Positions 51,313 to 61,127 are shown, numbered from the stretch's first letter. The stretch: DNA of 64,000 nt from an uncultured Alphaproteobacteria bacterium (GCA_944391615.1 CALXUE010000002.1:62001-126000), one strand, 5' to 3'. Numbers and translations: made by a program. The notes: generated from the sequence alone by a model not told the origin.

Positions 51313-52482
51313 TCACTTCCTATTTTCTGTTGAAGGGTTAAAAGATTTTCGTTTAGAATTCGTATGATTATTAGAACTTCCACGCCGATTAGAAAACCGA
51401 TGTCTGCCATAAGGCGAGCGGCGATTATTATTTTTCTGAACACGGTTAGGATATTTTTGATTTTGGTGCATCAAATCAAGAAGAATCCCCTCTCGAATAC
51501 CTCTGTCAGCCACAGTAATTTCAGCAATAGGCCAAAACGAGCAAAGAGCTTCAATAATAGCACAACCGGCAATAGTCAAATCAGCCTTTTGCGCCCCGAT
51601 ACACGGATGCTTGCGCCGTCCCTCATCTCCCAAAAGTTTAATTTTAGAAATAGCACGGCTAATATCGCGCTTAGAGATAGAGATACCATCAACCGCCGAA
51701 CGATTATAGCGCGGCAAATTAAGATGCACGGCCCCCAACACGGTAACCGTACCGGAAGTACCGATGACTTGAATTTCCTGATTTTTAATAGCGTCATAAA
51801 TATGATACTTGTCGTCAAATTCTTTTAAGATTTTGTGGGTACGTTCAATAATGGTATTATAAGCCAAATCCGTCATATCTTTGGAGGGAAAAGCTTCCGA
51901 AATAGTCACCACCCCATAAGGCAGAGAAACAAAACCTTCAATAAAGGTTTTACCCGTATTTGTAATGCGAGCCAACGAAATTTCGGTAGAGCCGCCGCCA
52001 ATATCAAAAACCAATGTCCGTTTAATACAGCGGTTTAAGAGCGGAATACACCCCACCACAGCAAGCCTAGCCTCTTCCTTTGAAGAAATCGTTTCGATTG
52101 TTAACCCGGTTTCACGCTTAACAATGTCCATAAATTCTTTGCAGTTTTTAGCTCGTCTGCAAGCAGCCGTCGCCACAAAACGAGAGCGGAATATAGGGGA
52201 ATATTCATTAATCACACCGGCACAAACTTTAAGAGCAGCCACAGTCCGACGAATAGCGTGCTTGGATAAAATATTATCCTGAATAATGCCCTCACCCAAG
52301 CGAGTCACTTTAGAAAAAGTTTCAATCACTTGAAAAGCCGTCGGCGTCGGAGAAGCAATCACCAAGCGGCAAGAAGTCGTCCCCAAATCAATCGCCGCGT
52401 AAACAGGGCGAGCTTGCTCATCATCCAGACGAGCAAGCCCCTTACGATTTTCATAAGTTTTGTGCGGCCAATTCGTGTTCAT
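51313..52482 (-). CDS. Ppx/GppA phosphatase family protein, copy 2, with basic tail
   Basis: A 389-residue paralogue. Core: 'AIDLGTTSCRLVIASP' near 30, 'VTRLGEGI' near 63, 'VFDIGGGSTEISLA' near 165 and 'IGTSGTVTVLG' near 245. After residue 330 comes a tail of about 55 residues made mostly of Asn, Arg, Ser and His ('NNNRRSPYGRHRFSNRR'), which looks disordered and nucleic-acid binding. Copy 1 has no such tail. It degrades polyphosphate or pppGpp by family; which one is unknown. It follows ccrM by 16 bases. Confidence 0.85.
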   Translation of the reverse strand: MNTNWPHKTYENRKGLARLDDEQARPVYAAIDLGTTSCRLVIASPTPTAFQVIETFSKVTRLGEGIIQDNILSKHAIRRTVAALKVCAGVINEYSPIFRSRFVATAACRRAKNCKEFMDIVKRETGLTIETISSKEEARLAVVGCIPLLNRCIKRTLVFDIGGGSTEISLARITNTGKTFIEGFVSLPYGVVTISEAFPSKDMTDLAYNTIIERTHKILKEFDDKYHIYDAIKNQEIQVIGTSGTVTVLGAVHLNLPRYNRSAVDGISISKRDISRAISKIKLLGDEGRRKHPCIGAQKADLTIAGCAIIEALCSFWPIAEITVADRGIREGILLDLMHQNQKYPNRVQKNNNRRSPYGRHRFSNRRGSSNNHTNSKRKSFNPSTENRK

Positions 52483-52498
52483 TCATGCCCAACTTTCA

Positions 52499-53729
<1,231 letters not shown>

Positions 53730-54359
53730 TTACGAAGCACGCAAAAATTCCGAAACGGGATTAAAGCTTTCGCGGTGCACACCCTTGACTGCGCCATATT
53801 GCCTGAGGGCATCAAGATGCGCTTTTGTGCCATAACCGGCATTTTTATCAAAAAGATATTGCGGATATTTTTTAGCCAAATCAGCCATATAATGATCACG
53901 ATAAACCTTTGCCAAAATTGAGGCTGCAGCAATAGAATAAGACTTTGCATCTCCTTTGACAATGGTATCATTTTCGACAGGAAATCCTTTTGGATGTTGA
54001 TTACCGTCAACAATCGCCCGATTCACTTTGACTTTGAGTTGAGAAAAAGCCCGATTCATTGCCAAGAAAGTCGCTTGAAGAATATTGAGACGATCAATTT
54101 CTTCCACATTTGCCTCACCTATTCCGAAATCAATTTTTCCTTCTTGCCGGAGTTGAAAGAGTTGAGCAAAAAGTTTTTCACGTCTGGCCGGCGTTAATTT
54201 TTTAGAGTCATCCAGATGAGCTAAAAAATCCTCAGGCAAATTTTTATCCAAAATAACAACTGCTCCGGCCACAACTGGTCCGGCCAACGGCCCGCGCCCT
54301 GCCTCGTCCACACCTGCCACAAGTTCATCATAAGAATTTTCAATTTTAAAATCAGGCAT
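53730..54359 (-). CDS. rnhB: Ribonuclease HII
   Basis: A 209-residue enzyme with the RNase HII motif 'AGVDEAGRGPLAGPV' near 15 (catalytic Asp-Glu) and further Asp in 'RAIVDGNQ' and 'AAASILAKVYRDHYM'. It cuts RNA in RNA-DNA hybrids and removes single ribonucleotides. I chose ATG at 54359; a start at 54401 would overlap queH by 23 bases. The C-terminus ends 'HRESFNPVSEFL', typical. Confidence 0.95.
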   Translation of the reverse strand: MPDFKIENSYDELVAGVDEAGRGPLAGPVVAGAVVILDKNLPEDFLAHLDDSKKLTPARREKLFAQLFQLRQEGKIDFGIGEANVEEIDRLNILQATFLAMNRAFSQLKVKVNRAIVDGNQHPKGFPVENDTIVKGDAKSYSIAAASILAKVYRDHYMADLAKKYPQYLFDKNAGYGTKAHLDALRQYGAVKGVHRESFNPVSEFLRAS

Positions 54360-54378
54360 TTGCAAAACTTTCTTAAAT

Positions 54379-54912
54379 TCAAACTCGAGGTTTACATCCA
54401 CAATAATTTTGACTGTATAGGTTAAGTTCTTTTATAAGCTGTGCGCGGCGTTCTTGCATACCGCCTTTGCGCCCTTCAACAAGATCATAAGGAACTCCGG
54501 TTTCTATTGAGGCTAACTCAGCCGCTTGATTAACTTGCGCCAAATTTTTGTAGCGAGATACGCCCAAAACCGACGCCACAGCAGAAAATCCATGGGATAA
54601 GGCATATTCCATAACACGTTTTAAGCGCATATGAAAGCAAACAGAACAACGCTTGCCGCGTTCGGGTTCATTTTCAAGTCCAAGCGTTAAGGCACACCAC
54701 CGTTCATTATCATATTCCAACTCAATAAACGGCACCTGATAGAGTTCACACACCTTTTTGTTTTCGGCACAACGCTTTTGATATTCGCTCACAGGCCTGA
54801 TGTTGGGGTTATAAAACACCACGGCAAAATCGCGTTTTTCTTGAGCCAGTTTTTCAATCACGGCACAAGAACACGGCGCGCAACAAGACAACAGCAACAA
54901 TTTATCTGACAT
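54379..54912 (-). CDS. queH: Epoxyqueuosine reductase QueH
   Basis: A 177-residue DUF208 protein with the Cys motifs 'SCCAPCSC' near 9-15 and 'CSVCFHMRL' near 90, which hold a [4Fe-4S] cluster, then 'SVLGVSRYKNLAQVN' and a final 'YCGC'. It performs the last step of queuosine tRNA modification and replaces QueG. I chose ATG at 54912 behind GAGGAAAG. Adjacent to rnhB with a 19-base gap. Confidence 0.92.
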   Translation of the reverse strand: MSDKLLLLSCCAPCSCAVIEKLAQEKRDFAVVFYNPNIRPVSEYQKRCAENKKVCELYQVPFIELEYDNERWCALTLGLENEPERGKRCSVCFHMRLKRVMEYALSHGFSAVASVLGVSRYKNLAQVNQAAELASIETGVPYDLVEGRKGGMQERRAQLIKELNLYSQNYCGCKPRV

Positions 54913-54975
54913 TTTTTCTTTCCTCAAATTTGGCTGATAATACCAAAATATCCTCTTTTTTTCAAGTATAATAAG

Positions 54976-55482
54976 TTACAAATTCAACAATTCCTGCCGC
55001 CACTTGCGCAATTTTTCCGCTTGGGGGATTGAGGCATTAGCCGGACTTGTTGAGGGCATAAGCACACAAGAAATACCTTTTTCTTCCGCCCAAGCTTTGT
55101 TCAAGCTTTTCATAAAAGAATCATAAGCTTTGCGCCCGTTGAACAAAAGTTTTTTGAGCTTTGGCGCTTGAACGGAGAGAACGGAAAAATCATTCGGCAT
55201 GGCGTTTTTAATAGCGGAATCAAGGCTCCCTGCCCGCTCACAAACTTGCAACACATCCCATAAGCCGATATGATGATTGATTAACCCTTGCACACGAGAG
55301 GAATATGGATTGTTAAAAGCAATATCGGGAAACACTTCCTCAACAAATTTCCAAAACAAGTTTTTAGGATGACCATAATATTCCTGCTTGGCTAGAGAAA
55401 CTTCTCCGGGCATAGACCCAATCACCATAGCCACAACATTTTCATCAACCTTAGCCGCCATACATTGCTTTTTATTTGTCAT
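54976..55482 (-). CDS. DNA-deoxyinosine/mismatch uracil glycosylase
   Basis: A 168-residue member of the Mug/DIG branch of the UDG superfamily: motif 'VIGSMPGEVSLAKQEYYGHPKNLFW' (about 23-47), a central 'GLWDVLQVCERAGSLDSAI', and motif B 'LMPSTSPANAS' near 145. It removes inosine or uracil opposite G. With the family 5 UDG at 18290 this makes two enzymes for deaminated bases in the window. ATG at 55482 behind AGAGGTGA. Confidence 0.87.
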   Translation of the reverse strand: MTNKKQCMAAKVDENVVAMVIGSMPGEVSLAKQEYYGHPKNLFWKFVEEVFPDIAFNNPYSSRVQGLINHHIGLWDVLQVCERAGSLDSAIKNAMPNDFSVLSVQAPKLKKLLFNGRKAYDSFMKSLNKAWAEEKGISCVLMPSTSPANASIPQAEKLRKWRQELLNL

Positions 55483-55499
55483 TGCTTCACCTCTAAATA

Positions 55500-55541
55500 A
55501 AAAAAAACAGCCCAAAGATTCGCATCTTCGAGCTGTAAAAA
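55500..55541 (-). terminator. Terminator upstream of the deoxyinosine glycosylase gene
   Basis: Minus strand ACAGC..GAAGAT / ATCTTT..GCTGT with a four-base loop, then eight T. It ends the transcript of the small gene at 55608. Confidence 0.85.
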
Positions 55542-55607
55542 TTCTCAAATCTCTCAGAAAGAACACCGTAACTATATATCACACATCACGGTATTCAAAG
55601 AAAAAAA

Positions 55608-55763
55608 TCAACCGACGATACCGTCATAATTACCGCTTTTTTTCTTGCGTTTTTGATTAGCGGCACGTTCCCGTTGGTATTCGGTCATCTGTGATGCAGA
55701 TTTTTTGAATGAACCTTTTTCTTTCTTCTGATTTCTCGAGTTTGTAAAATTTTTGTTTCCCAT
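55608..55763 (-). CDS. Small basic protein of unknown function
   Basis: A 51-residue protein (ATG at 55763), about one third Lys, Arg, Asn or Gln ('KKSASQMTEYQRERAANQKRKKKSG'), probably disordered. It has its own terminator, which supports expression. No ribosome site is obvious. No family recognised. Confidence 0.5.
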   Translation of the reverse strand: MGNKNFTNSRNQKKEKGSFKKSASQMTEYQRERAANQKRKKKSGNYDGIVG

Positions 55764-55957
55764 AATGGTAAAAAATTTAGTTAATAATAAAGTTAATAAT
55801 CTCAAAACGAATAGTGTATTAGCACATTATTTTCTTTTGTCAACAACTTTTTGTCAAAAAAATTATATTTTTTATAAATTATACAATTGACAAAAAACAC
55901 AAGATAGAATAACTTGAATCCGAAAAGAAATTATTATAACTATAAAACTTTACAATT

Positions 55958-56395
55958 ATGCTGATAACATTCAATTTTTTCGAAATTTTCGGAATTTTAT
56001 GTTTAGCGTTTATCTGTTCCTCAATTTTGGCCTTTATCGGCTACAAAATCACCTGTTGGTATGAAAACAAAAAATACCAAAAGAAACAAGCCCAAGAATT
56101 TGCTGATTTTGCAAATCATCTTGCTGATAAAAGTGACTGGGAGTTAAAAACGGCCCTAAAATTTTATCAAAAACATCCCAAATACGGAAAGCCGGAGTAC
56201 CCCAAGTTGATTGAAGCGGAAATGCAGAGCAGAAAACAGACTGATGAAGCCATATTTCAAGCTCAATTACAAAACGCTAGTGATGTTGCGCTTACCGCTA
56301 TGTTAAAAATTCAAACTTTTTCAGGCGATTACAAACGCAAGCGAATGATTGAAGCGGAGTTGCAAAAACGCAAACGACAAAAAAGCGTAATCTAA
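55958..56395 (+). CDS. Membrane-anchored coiled-coil protein of unknown function
   Basis: A 145-residue protein with one N-terminal membrane helix (about 8-28) and a charged helical cytoplasmic part. The segments about 57-84 ('DWELKTALKFYQKHPKYG...EAEMQSRKQ') and about 105-140 ('ALTAMLKIQTFSGDYKRKRMIEAELQKRKRQ') look like two copies of one helical motif ending in 'EAE.Q.RK'. No family recognised. It has a strong terminator after it. Confidence 0.6.
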   Translation: MLITFNFFEIFGILCLAFICSSILAFIGYKITCWYENKKYQKKQAQEFADFANHLADKSDWELKTALKFYQKHPKYGKPEYPKLIEAEMQSRKQTDEAIFQAQLQNASDVALTAMLKIQTFSGDYKRKRMIEAELQKRKRQKSVI

Positions 56396-56401
56396 ACTAA
56401 A

Positions 56402-56442
56402 AAAAAATAACCACCTGCCCCAAAAAGCAGCTGGTTATTTTT
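56402..56442 (+). terminator. Terminator of the coiled-coil protein gene
   Basis: AATAACCA-C-CTGC pairs with GCAG-C-TGGTTATT, followed by TTTTTTT. Strong and nearly symmetric, so it can also stop minus-strand transcripts. Confidence 0.9.
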
Positions 56443-56520
56443 TTTATGCTCTACGCCATAGCAGACTCCCTTAATACCCAAATAACAGAAATTCTTAGCC
56501 AATCCTAAATAAGATTGAAA

Positions 56521-57372
56521 TTATTCTTCATAAATCGGTTGATAATTTTCAACATCAGCATCTTTAATAAGGTTAATTGTCGTCATTGCATTAGCCAAAC
56601 CAATGTAAGGAATAGCTTGAACCATCGCTGCCAAGAGTGTTTCTTTATCATTACCGGCTTTCAAGGCACCAACAACATGTGCGCTTAATTGTTTTTCCGC
56701 CCCCAAAGTTGTTAAAACAATAAGCGACAATAGTTCACGTTGCTTAATAGATAATCCATTTCGTGTATAAAAATCACCGAAACAAAATGTGGTTAAAGTA
56801 TCTGGCACAACCTTTTGATATTCATTGGGCAAGGTAGACATCGCATGTTTAACCTCATCTCCATACAGCTTATTTTGAATTGCCAAACCTTTTTCAAGCC
56901 TGTTGTCATCCGTTGTAGTTGATGCATTTTCTATTGGTAGCTTAATTCCGCGTTCTTTGGCAACTTCGTTAAACACACCTATGGCATTAAGTGTACGCGG
57001 AAAGCCAATAAACGGCGCACATTGATAAATAGCTTCTCTAATTTCTAAAGGAGAGTTTCCAACATTAAGCGCTGCATTAATATGAGCTTTCAGTTGTGGC
57101 AAAGTCTGCATGGTTGATAAAGCCACAACCGTGATTAATTCCCTATCTTTTTGCGACAAATTTCCGGTAAAAAAGACTTCGCCGAAAATATTCCGTTGTA
57201 AAATTTCCATAAATTCAGGATCAGTCGGACTAGGCGTACGCTCCCCACCAAAAAGTTCTTTATAAACCACATCAGCTTTATCTGCCCTTGTCATAACTTT
57301 TTTCTCCTCAGCCACAGCAATATGAATAAAACACAATACCCCTAAACATAAAGCACAAATAAATCTTTTCAT
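56521..57372 (-). CDS. Exported protein with two carboxymuconolactone decarboxylase-like (AhpD-fold) domains
   Basis: A 283-residue protein with a signal peptide (cleavage after 'HIAVA') and two tandem CMD domains: first with 'SQKDRELITVVALSTMQTLPQLKAHINAALNVGNSPLEIREAI' (about 72-115), second with 'SIKQRELLSLIVLTTLGAEKQLSAHVVGALKAGNDKETLLAAM' (about 210-253). Neither domain has the AhpD CxxC pair at the usual site. CMD proteins act as decarboxylases or peroxide-linked reductases, usually in the cytoplasm, so the export signal is unusual. The ATG overlaps the stop of the upstream CoA-disulfide-reductase gene (TAATG). Confidence 0.82.
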   Translation of the reverse strand: MKRFICALCLGVLCFIHIAVAEEKKVMTRADKADVVYKELFGGERTPSPTDPEFMEILQRNIFGEVFFTGNLSQKDRELITVVALSTMQTLPQLKAHINAALNVGNSPLEIREAIYQCAPFIGFPRTLNAIGVFNEVAKERGIKLPIENASTTTDDNRLEKGLAIQNKLYGDEVKHAMSTLPNEYQKVVPDTLTTFCFGDFYTRNGLSIKQRELLSLIVLTTLGAEKQLSAHVVGALKAGNDKETLLAAMVQAIPYIGLANAMTTINLIKDADVENYQPIYEE

Positions 57373-58982
57373 TATAATTTTCCTTGCAATGTTTTATAAA
57401 AAGTCCACCCTCCGGCATAACTCAAAACATTATCAAACCCACTTTGCATAAGGATTCGAGCCACGACATAACTTGTATACCCCTTAAAGCAATGTACCAT
57501 AATCGGCTTATCTTTAGGGAGTTCGTTCAAACGGGAGCGAATTTGCGCTGCCGGAATATTAATGGCTCCATCAATATGCTCTTTTGCATAAACATTTTCG
57601 GGCCGTACATCCAGAACAGTCAAACCGCTAAAATCAGTACCAAAATAAGGTTTCACAAGCCCTTGGCGAACATTTTCAATTGCCATACCGATAAGATTGA
57701 CAGGGTCTTTTGCACCGGAATATGGCGGAGCATAGCAAAGCTCGGCATCACGCAAATCAGCCGTTGTTCCTTTGAGGCGCATAATGGTTGCAATCACATC
57801 AATCCGCTTATCGATGCCTTCTTTGCCGACCGCCTGAGCACCAAGTATTTTTCCTTCTTGAGTATAGATAACTTTTAAGGTCAAGTTCTGAGCATGAGGA
57901 TAATATCCGGCATGAGAGTTAGCGATAATAACCATTTTTTCATAAGCAATTCCGGCTTTTTGCAATTGTTTTTCATTGTTACCGGTAAAAGCTGCGGTTA
58001 GGTCAAACACTTTAACAATTCCCGTTCCTTGTGTTGCGGTATAAGGATATGGATTATTTCCGGCAATATGGTCGGCAATCAAACGCCCTTGCCTGTTAGC
58101 AGGCCCCGCCAAAGCAATCATAACCTGCTGAACCGACACAAAATCTTTGACTGCCACACTATCACCGCAAGCATAAATATCAGCAATATTCGTCTGCATA
58201 AATTCATTGGTGATAATAGCTCCACGTTCGGTTAAAGCAATACCTGTAGCCTTTGCTAACGCCGTATCAGGCCGAACCCCAATTGCCAAGATCACCATGT
58301 CCGCCTCAACTTTTTGCCCCGAATTAAGCATCACACCATCAGGAACAATTTCCTTTAAGCCATCGGAAAGATAAAGCTTCAATCCCTTACTTTTCATTTC
58401 TTGGTGAATTTGCGCCGCCATATCTTCATCCAACGGCATCAATACTTGAGCAGACATTTCAACTAAAGAGGTCTGGAGTCCGAGATGACAAAGATTTTCA
58501 GCCACTTCAACACCGATAAACCCGCCACCGACAACAACCGTATTGCGAGGTTTCTTCTCAGCAATAAAAGCCTTTATTTTGTCAGCATCGGATAAAGACT
58601 TAACCACAAAATGAGGCAAATTATCTAATCCGGAAATATTCGGCACAAAAGGCGCAGCCCCTGTTGCCAACACCAACTTGTCGTATGCAAATTTTTCACC
58701 TTGAACCGTTACAACTTCTTTGGCTGTTGGATTAATCTGCACGACTTCTGAATTAAGATGAATATCGATATTAAATAATTTTTTCATAAAAGCCGGCGTT
58801 GCCACTTGCATTTCATCTCTGCTTTCAATCACATCACCGATAAAATAAGGCAACCCGCAACTGGCAATAGACGTTTCAGCCGTTTTTTCCAAAATGGTTA
58901 TTTGCGCTTTTTCATCCAAACGACGCATACGTGCGGCAAAACTAGCTCCGCCTGCTCCACCGCCGACCACAACAACTCTCAT
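57372..58982 (-). CDS. CoA-disulfide-reductase-like flavoprotein fused to a rhodanese domain
   Basis: A 536-residue protein. The N-terminal FAD site is 'VVVGGGAGGASFAARMRR'; the redox Cys is in 'ASCGLPYFIG' near 42, characteristic of the CoADR/NADH-oxidase group with a single active Cys; an NAD(P)H site is 'VVVGGGFIGVEVAENL' near 150; a dimer domain follows; and a C-terminal rhodanese domain (about 450-536) has the active Cys in 'MVHCFKGYTSY'. This layout (CoADR-RHD) reduces CoA disulfides or persulfides and polysulfides. ATG at 58982 behind GGGAGGA. Confidence 0.88.
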   Translation of the reverse strand: MRVVVVGGGAGGASFAARMRRLDEKAQITILEKTAETSIASCGLPYFIGDVIESRDEMQVATPAFMKKLFNIDIHLNSEVVQINPTAKEVVTVQGEKFAYDKLVLATGAAPFVPNISGLDNLPHFVVKSLSDADKIKAFIAEKKPRNTVVVGGGFIGVEVAENLCHLGLQTSLVEMSAQVLMPLDEDMAAQIHQEMKSKGLKLYLSDGLKEIVPDGVMLNSGQKVEADMVILAIGVRPDTALAKATGIALTERGAIITNEFMQTNIADIYACGDSVAVKDFVSVQQVMIALAGPANRQGRLIADHIAGNNPYPYTATQGTGIVKVFDLTAAFTGNNEKQLQKAGIAYEKMVIIANSHAGYYPHAQNLTLKVIYTQEGKILGAQAVGKEGIDKRIDVIATIMRLKGTTADLRDAELCYAPPYSGAKDPVNLIGMAIENVRQGLVKPYFGTDFSGLTVLDVRPENVYAKEHIDGAINIPAAQIRSRLNELPKDKPIMVHCFKGYTSYVVARILMQSGFDNVLSYAGGWTFYKTLQGKL

Positions 58983-59071
58983 CTTTTCCTCCCGATTTTT
59001 GATAAACTCATCACAGTTTACAATAAAAAAACAATCTTTCAAGCAATATTCCTAAGACATTCATGCCTTAA

Positions 59072-60187
59072 TTATTTATTCAAAACATCAATAACGACAA
59101 ACTCTGACTTACAGCCGGTTTTGAATTTCACACGCCAGTCGGAGATACCTGAAGTCACGATAAAATCAGTTTGCCCGCGCCTTTCATACCCATAAATTTT
59201 ATCATTAAGCCCCGCCCACAAACTGACATAATTGAACGGGAACAGCTGCCCGCCGTGCGTATGTCCGGACACAACCAAATCAATCCCCGCCGCTTGCTCG
59301 TTGGCATAATCATTAGGCTGATGGTCCATCACAATCATATATTTGCTTTTATCAAGATTTTGCAACAAAGAAGATATTGACTTTCTGTCGCGCCCTCGCC
59401 TGTTTTCATAAGCATCTTTTCGCCCGATAAGATAAAATTTATCATCAATAAGAATAGCCTCATCTTGTAAAACAAAAATACCACGTTTTTTTATTTCATT
59501 CATAAGCTCTTGATTGGAAAATCCGCGAAAAGCCTCACCGTTAGAACTGATATCATGGTTGCCGAGAACAAAAAATATGCCATAAGTTGTTTTTAAGCTG
59601 CTCAAAGCATCAAGCGCATCCAAAAAATTCTGCCTTGAGGTATCATTATCCACAAAATCACCCACAATCAAGACCATATCTGGATGATGTTTCTGCATTT
59701 GTTGAACATATTTTGCAAGCTCTGCACCCGAAAAAGTCGTGCCTATATGCGCATCCGCAAATTGAATAATCCGCAAAGGAGAAGATAACTTGTCGGAATG
59801 TAATGAATAAAAAGTTTCTGAAACATAATGCGCTTGATACCAACCAACAAGCAAATACAAAGCGCTAAGAATAAGGGCCACTCCACCGGCAAAATAAGAT
59901 TGAAACGAATATTTGCAAAACTTTTGTATTCCCCAAAAGACAACATCACAAACAATCCAAATACAAAACAAATAAAATAATCCAATAACGGCATTCATAA
60001 AGCCGAGAAAATAAAACAAAATCGCAAAAAACAAAGAAAAAAGCACTACTCCAACTGCAATTTTGACCGATTTATGCTTAAAAAAATGATTAAGAAACCG
60101 AAAACACGTAAAACGCACACCCAAATAAGTCAAGGCACAAAAAGTAAAAGATAACATCAAAATATCTAACAAACGCCAAAACGACAT
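59072..60187 (-). CDS. Membrane-bound metallophosphoesterase
   Basis: A 371-residue protein: four N-terminal membrane helices (about 8-130), then a calcineurin-like domain with all metal motifs, 'FADAHIGTTFSG' near 147, 'LIVGDFVDND' near 180, 'FVLGNHDIS' near 212 and 'VSGHTHGGQLFP' near 305. This is the YkuE/YaeI type that acts at the membrane face, often on lipid-linked phosphates. ATG at 60187 behind GAGGTGG. Substrate unknown. Confidence 0.88.
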   Translation of the reverse strand: MSFWRLLDILMLSFTFCALTYLGVRFTCFRFLNHFFKHKSVKIAVGVVLFSLFFAILFYFLGFMNAVIGLFYLFCIWIVCDVVFWGIQKFCKYSFQSYFAGGVALILSALYLLVGWYQAHYVSETFYSLHSDKLSSPLRIIQFADAHIGTTFSGAELAKYVQQMQKHHPDMVLIVGDFVDNDTSRQNFLDALDALSSLKTTYGIFFVLGNHDISSNGEAFRGFSNQELMNEIKKRGIFVLQDEAILIDDKFYLIGRKDAYENRRGRDRKSISSLLQNLDKSKYMIVMDHQPNDYANEQAAGIDLVVSGHTHGGQLFPFNYVSLWAGLNDKIYGYERRGQTDFIVTSGISDWRVKFKTGCKSEFVVIDVLNK

Positions 60188-60251
60188 AACCACCTCAAAA
60201 AACAAAAAATCTCACAACAAATAATACCGCAAGTACAAATTTTGACAACAA

Positions 60252-60283
60252 AAAAAGCCTTTTCATAAAGAAAAGACTTCAAG
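60252..60283 (-). terminator. Terminator after the duplicated tRNA-Ile 3' end
   Basis: Minus strand AAGTCTTTTC / GAAAAGGCTT-type stem with a short loop and seven T. It follows directly after the copied tRNA 3' end at 60284. Confidence 0.75.
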
Positions 60284-60303
60284 TGGTGGGCTCTGATGGA
60301 CTT
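60284..60303 (-). repeat. Copy of the tRNA-Ile 3' end
   Basis: 20 bases identical to 60538-60557, that is, the T-arm end, acceptor strand and CCA of tRNA-Ile(CAT), 254 bases downstream of the tRNA on its own strand. Confidence 0.93.
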
Positions 60304-60503
60304 TTCTTGCTCCGTAAATTTCGCGCGCCGCGCTCAATAACTGCGCTTCGGACAAGCCAGCGATAACGACGGCTTAATTGCCTGCCGGCAAGCTGCCGTC
60401 TAACCGCTGCTATAGCTCTCGGCAAAAAATGTTTCCCAAACATTTTTTGTTCCTGCGAGCCCAACGACCGTCGTTGGTTCAAGAAACAACAATCTAACCA
60501 TAA
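60304..60503 (-). other. GC-rich multi-hairpin island, possible small RNA or mini-element
   Basis: About 200 bases clearly richer in GC than the surroundings, with no credible gene (a 79-codon minus frame at 60279-60518 is open but has no ribosome site). It contains a nested hairpin GACGGC-TTGCC / GGCAA-GCCGTC (60368-60400), a perfect 12-bp hairpin CAAAAAATGTTT / AAACATTTTTTG (60423-60449) and CCAACGA / TCGTTGG (60461-60477). It lies between the tRNA terminator and the copied tRNA 3' end. Confidence 0.65.
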
Positions 60504-60533
60504 AAAAACTCCCCACATAAAGTGGAGAGTTTC
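60504..60533 (-). terminator. Terminator of tRNA-Ile
   Basis: Minus strand CTCCAC / GTGGGGAG hairpin with a four-base loop and seven T, shortly after the tRNA CCA. Confidence 0.85.
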
Positions 60534-60537
60534 TCTA

Positions 60538-60614
60538 TGGTGGGCTCTGATGGACTTGAACCAACGACCAGACCGTTATGAGCGGCCTGCTCTAACCAAC
60601 TGAGCTAAGAGCCC
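60538..60614 (-). tRNA. tRNA-Ile2 (anticodon CAT, lysidine type)
   Basis: A 77-base tRNA, CCA included. Acceptor GGGCTCT / AGAGCCC; D arm 'AGCTCAGTTGGTTAGAGC'; anticodon loop CTCATAA; variable loop 'CTGGTCG' and T arm 'TTGGTTCAAGTCCA'. The body matches E. coli tRNA-Ile2 (ileX) better than elongator Met, so the C34 is expected to be changed to lysidine and read AUA. Confidence 0.88.
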
Positions 60615-60728
60615 AACATCCAACCCAAGAAAGAACATAAGCGATTCATCCAACCAAGTCAAGAAGATTTTATAAATTTTATAAAAAAAAACTCACAGCA
60701 ATAATAACTGTGAGTGTAACAAACGCTC

Positions 60729-61127
60729 TTATGGCTTTTCAACAATTTCGCCATGAACAAACTGATAGTTCTGCACCGGAAAGCGATTTTGCTTATCTTT
60801 CAAAGAAAACTCTTCCCCTTCAGTAATTTCTTCAAAAAAAGAAACCATACCTTTTTTCAAAGGAATAAATTTTGCAACATTAGCATTTTGAGAGGCAAAT
60901 GCCTTAACATAAACGATTCCGTTTTCTGTTTTTCCAGAATTTACCTTTTTCTGACAATCGCAAGCAAAACAAGGACATCCGATAGCAGCATCATTTTCAA
61001 CCAAGTCTGGATAAATCCAAACCAACTTAACCTCAGCCTCAGCTTTAAGCTTGTGTGCTTTGGCAAAAGCATTAATCAAACCGCGAGCCTTTTCAACATT
61101 CGACACACTAATTTTTCTTAAGTTCAT
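60729..61127 (-). CDS. Protein of unknown function with a Cys cluster
   Basis: A 132-residue protein (ATG at 61127) with four Cys close together in 'GCPCFACDCQKK' near 50-60, probably a metal site. The rest is 'VEKARGLINAFAKAHKLKAEAEVKLVWIYPD' (about 12-42) and a C-terminal half with no Cys. No family recognised. A promoter (TTGACA-N16-TATACA) lies just upstream. Confidence 0.6.
   Translation of the reverse strand: MNLRKISVSNVEKARGLINAFAKAHKLKAEAEVKLVWIYPDLVENDAAIGCPCFACDCQKKVNSGKTENGIVYVKAFASQNANVAKFIPLKKGMVSFFEEITEGEEFSLKDKQNRFPVQNYQFVHGEIVEKP

Noticed and set aside
60279-60518. 79-codon minus-strand frame across the tRNA-Ile copy and the hairpin island
   Set aside because: No ribosome site, composition set by the GC-rich hairpins, and it ends in the copied tRNA part. 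The structured-RNA reading is better.
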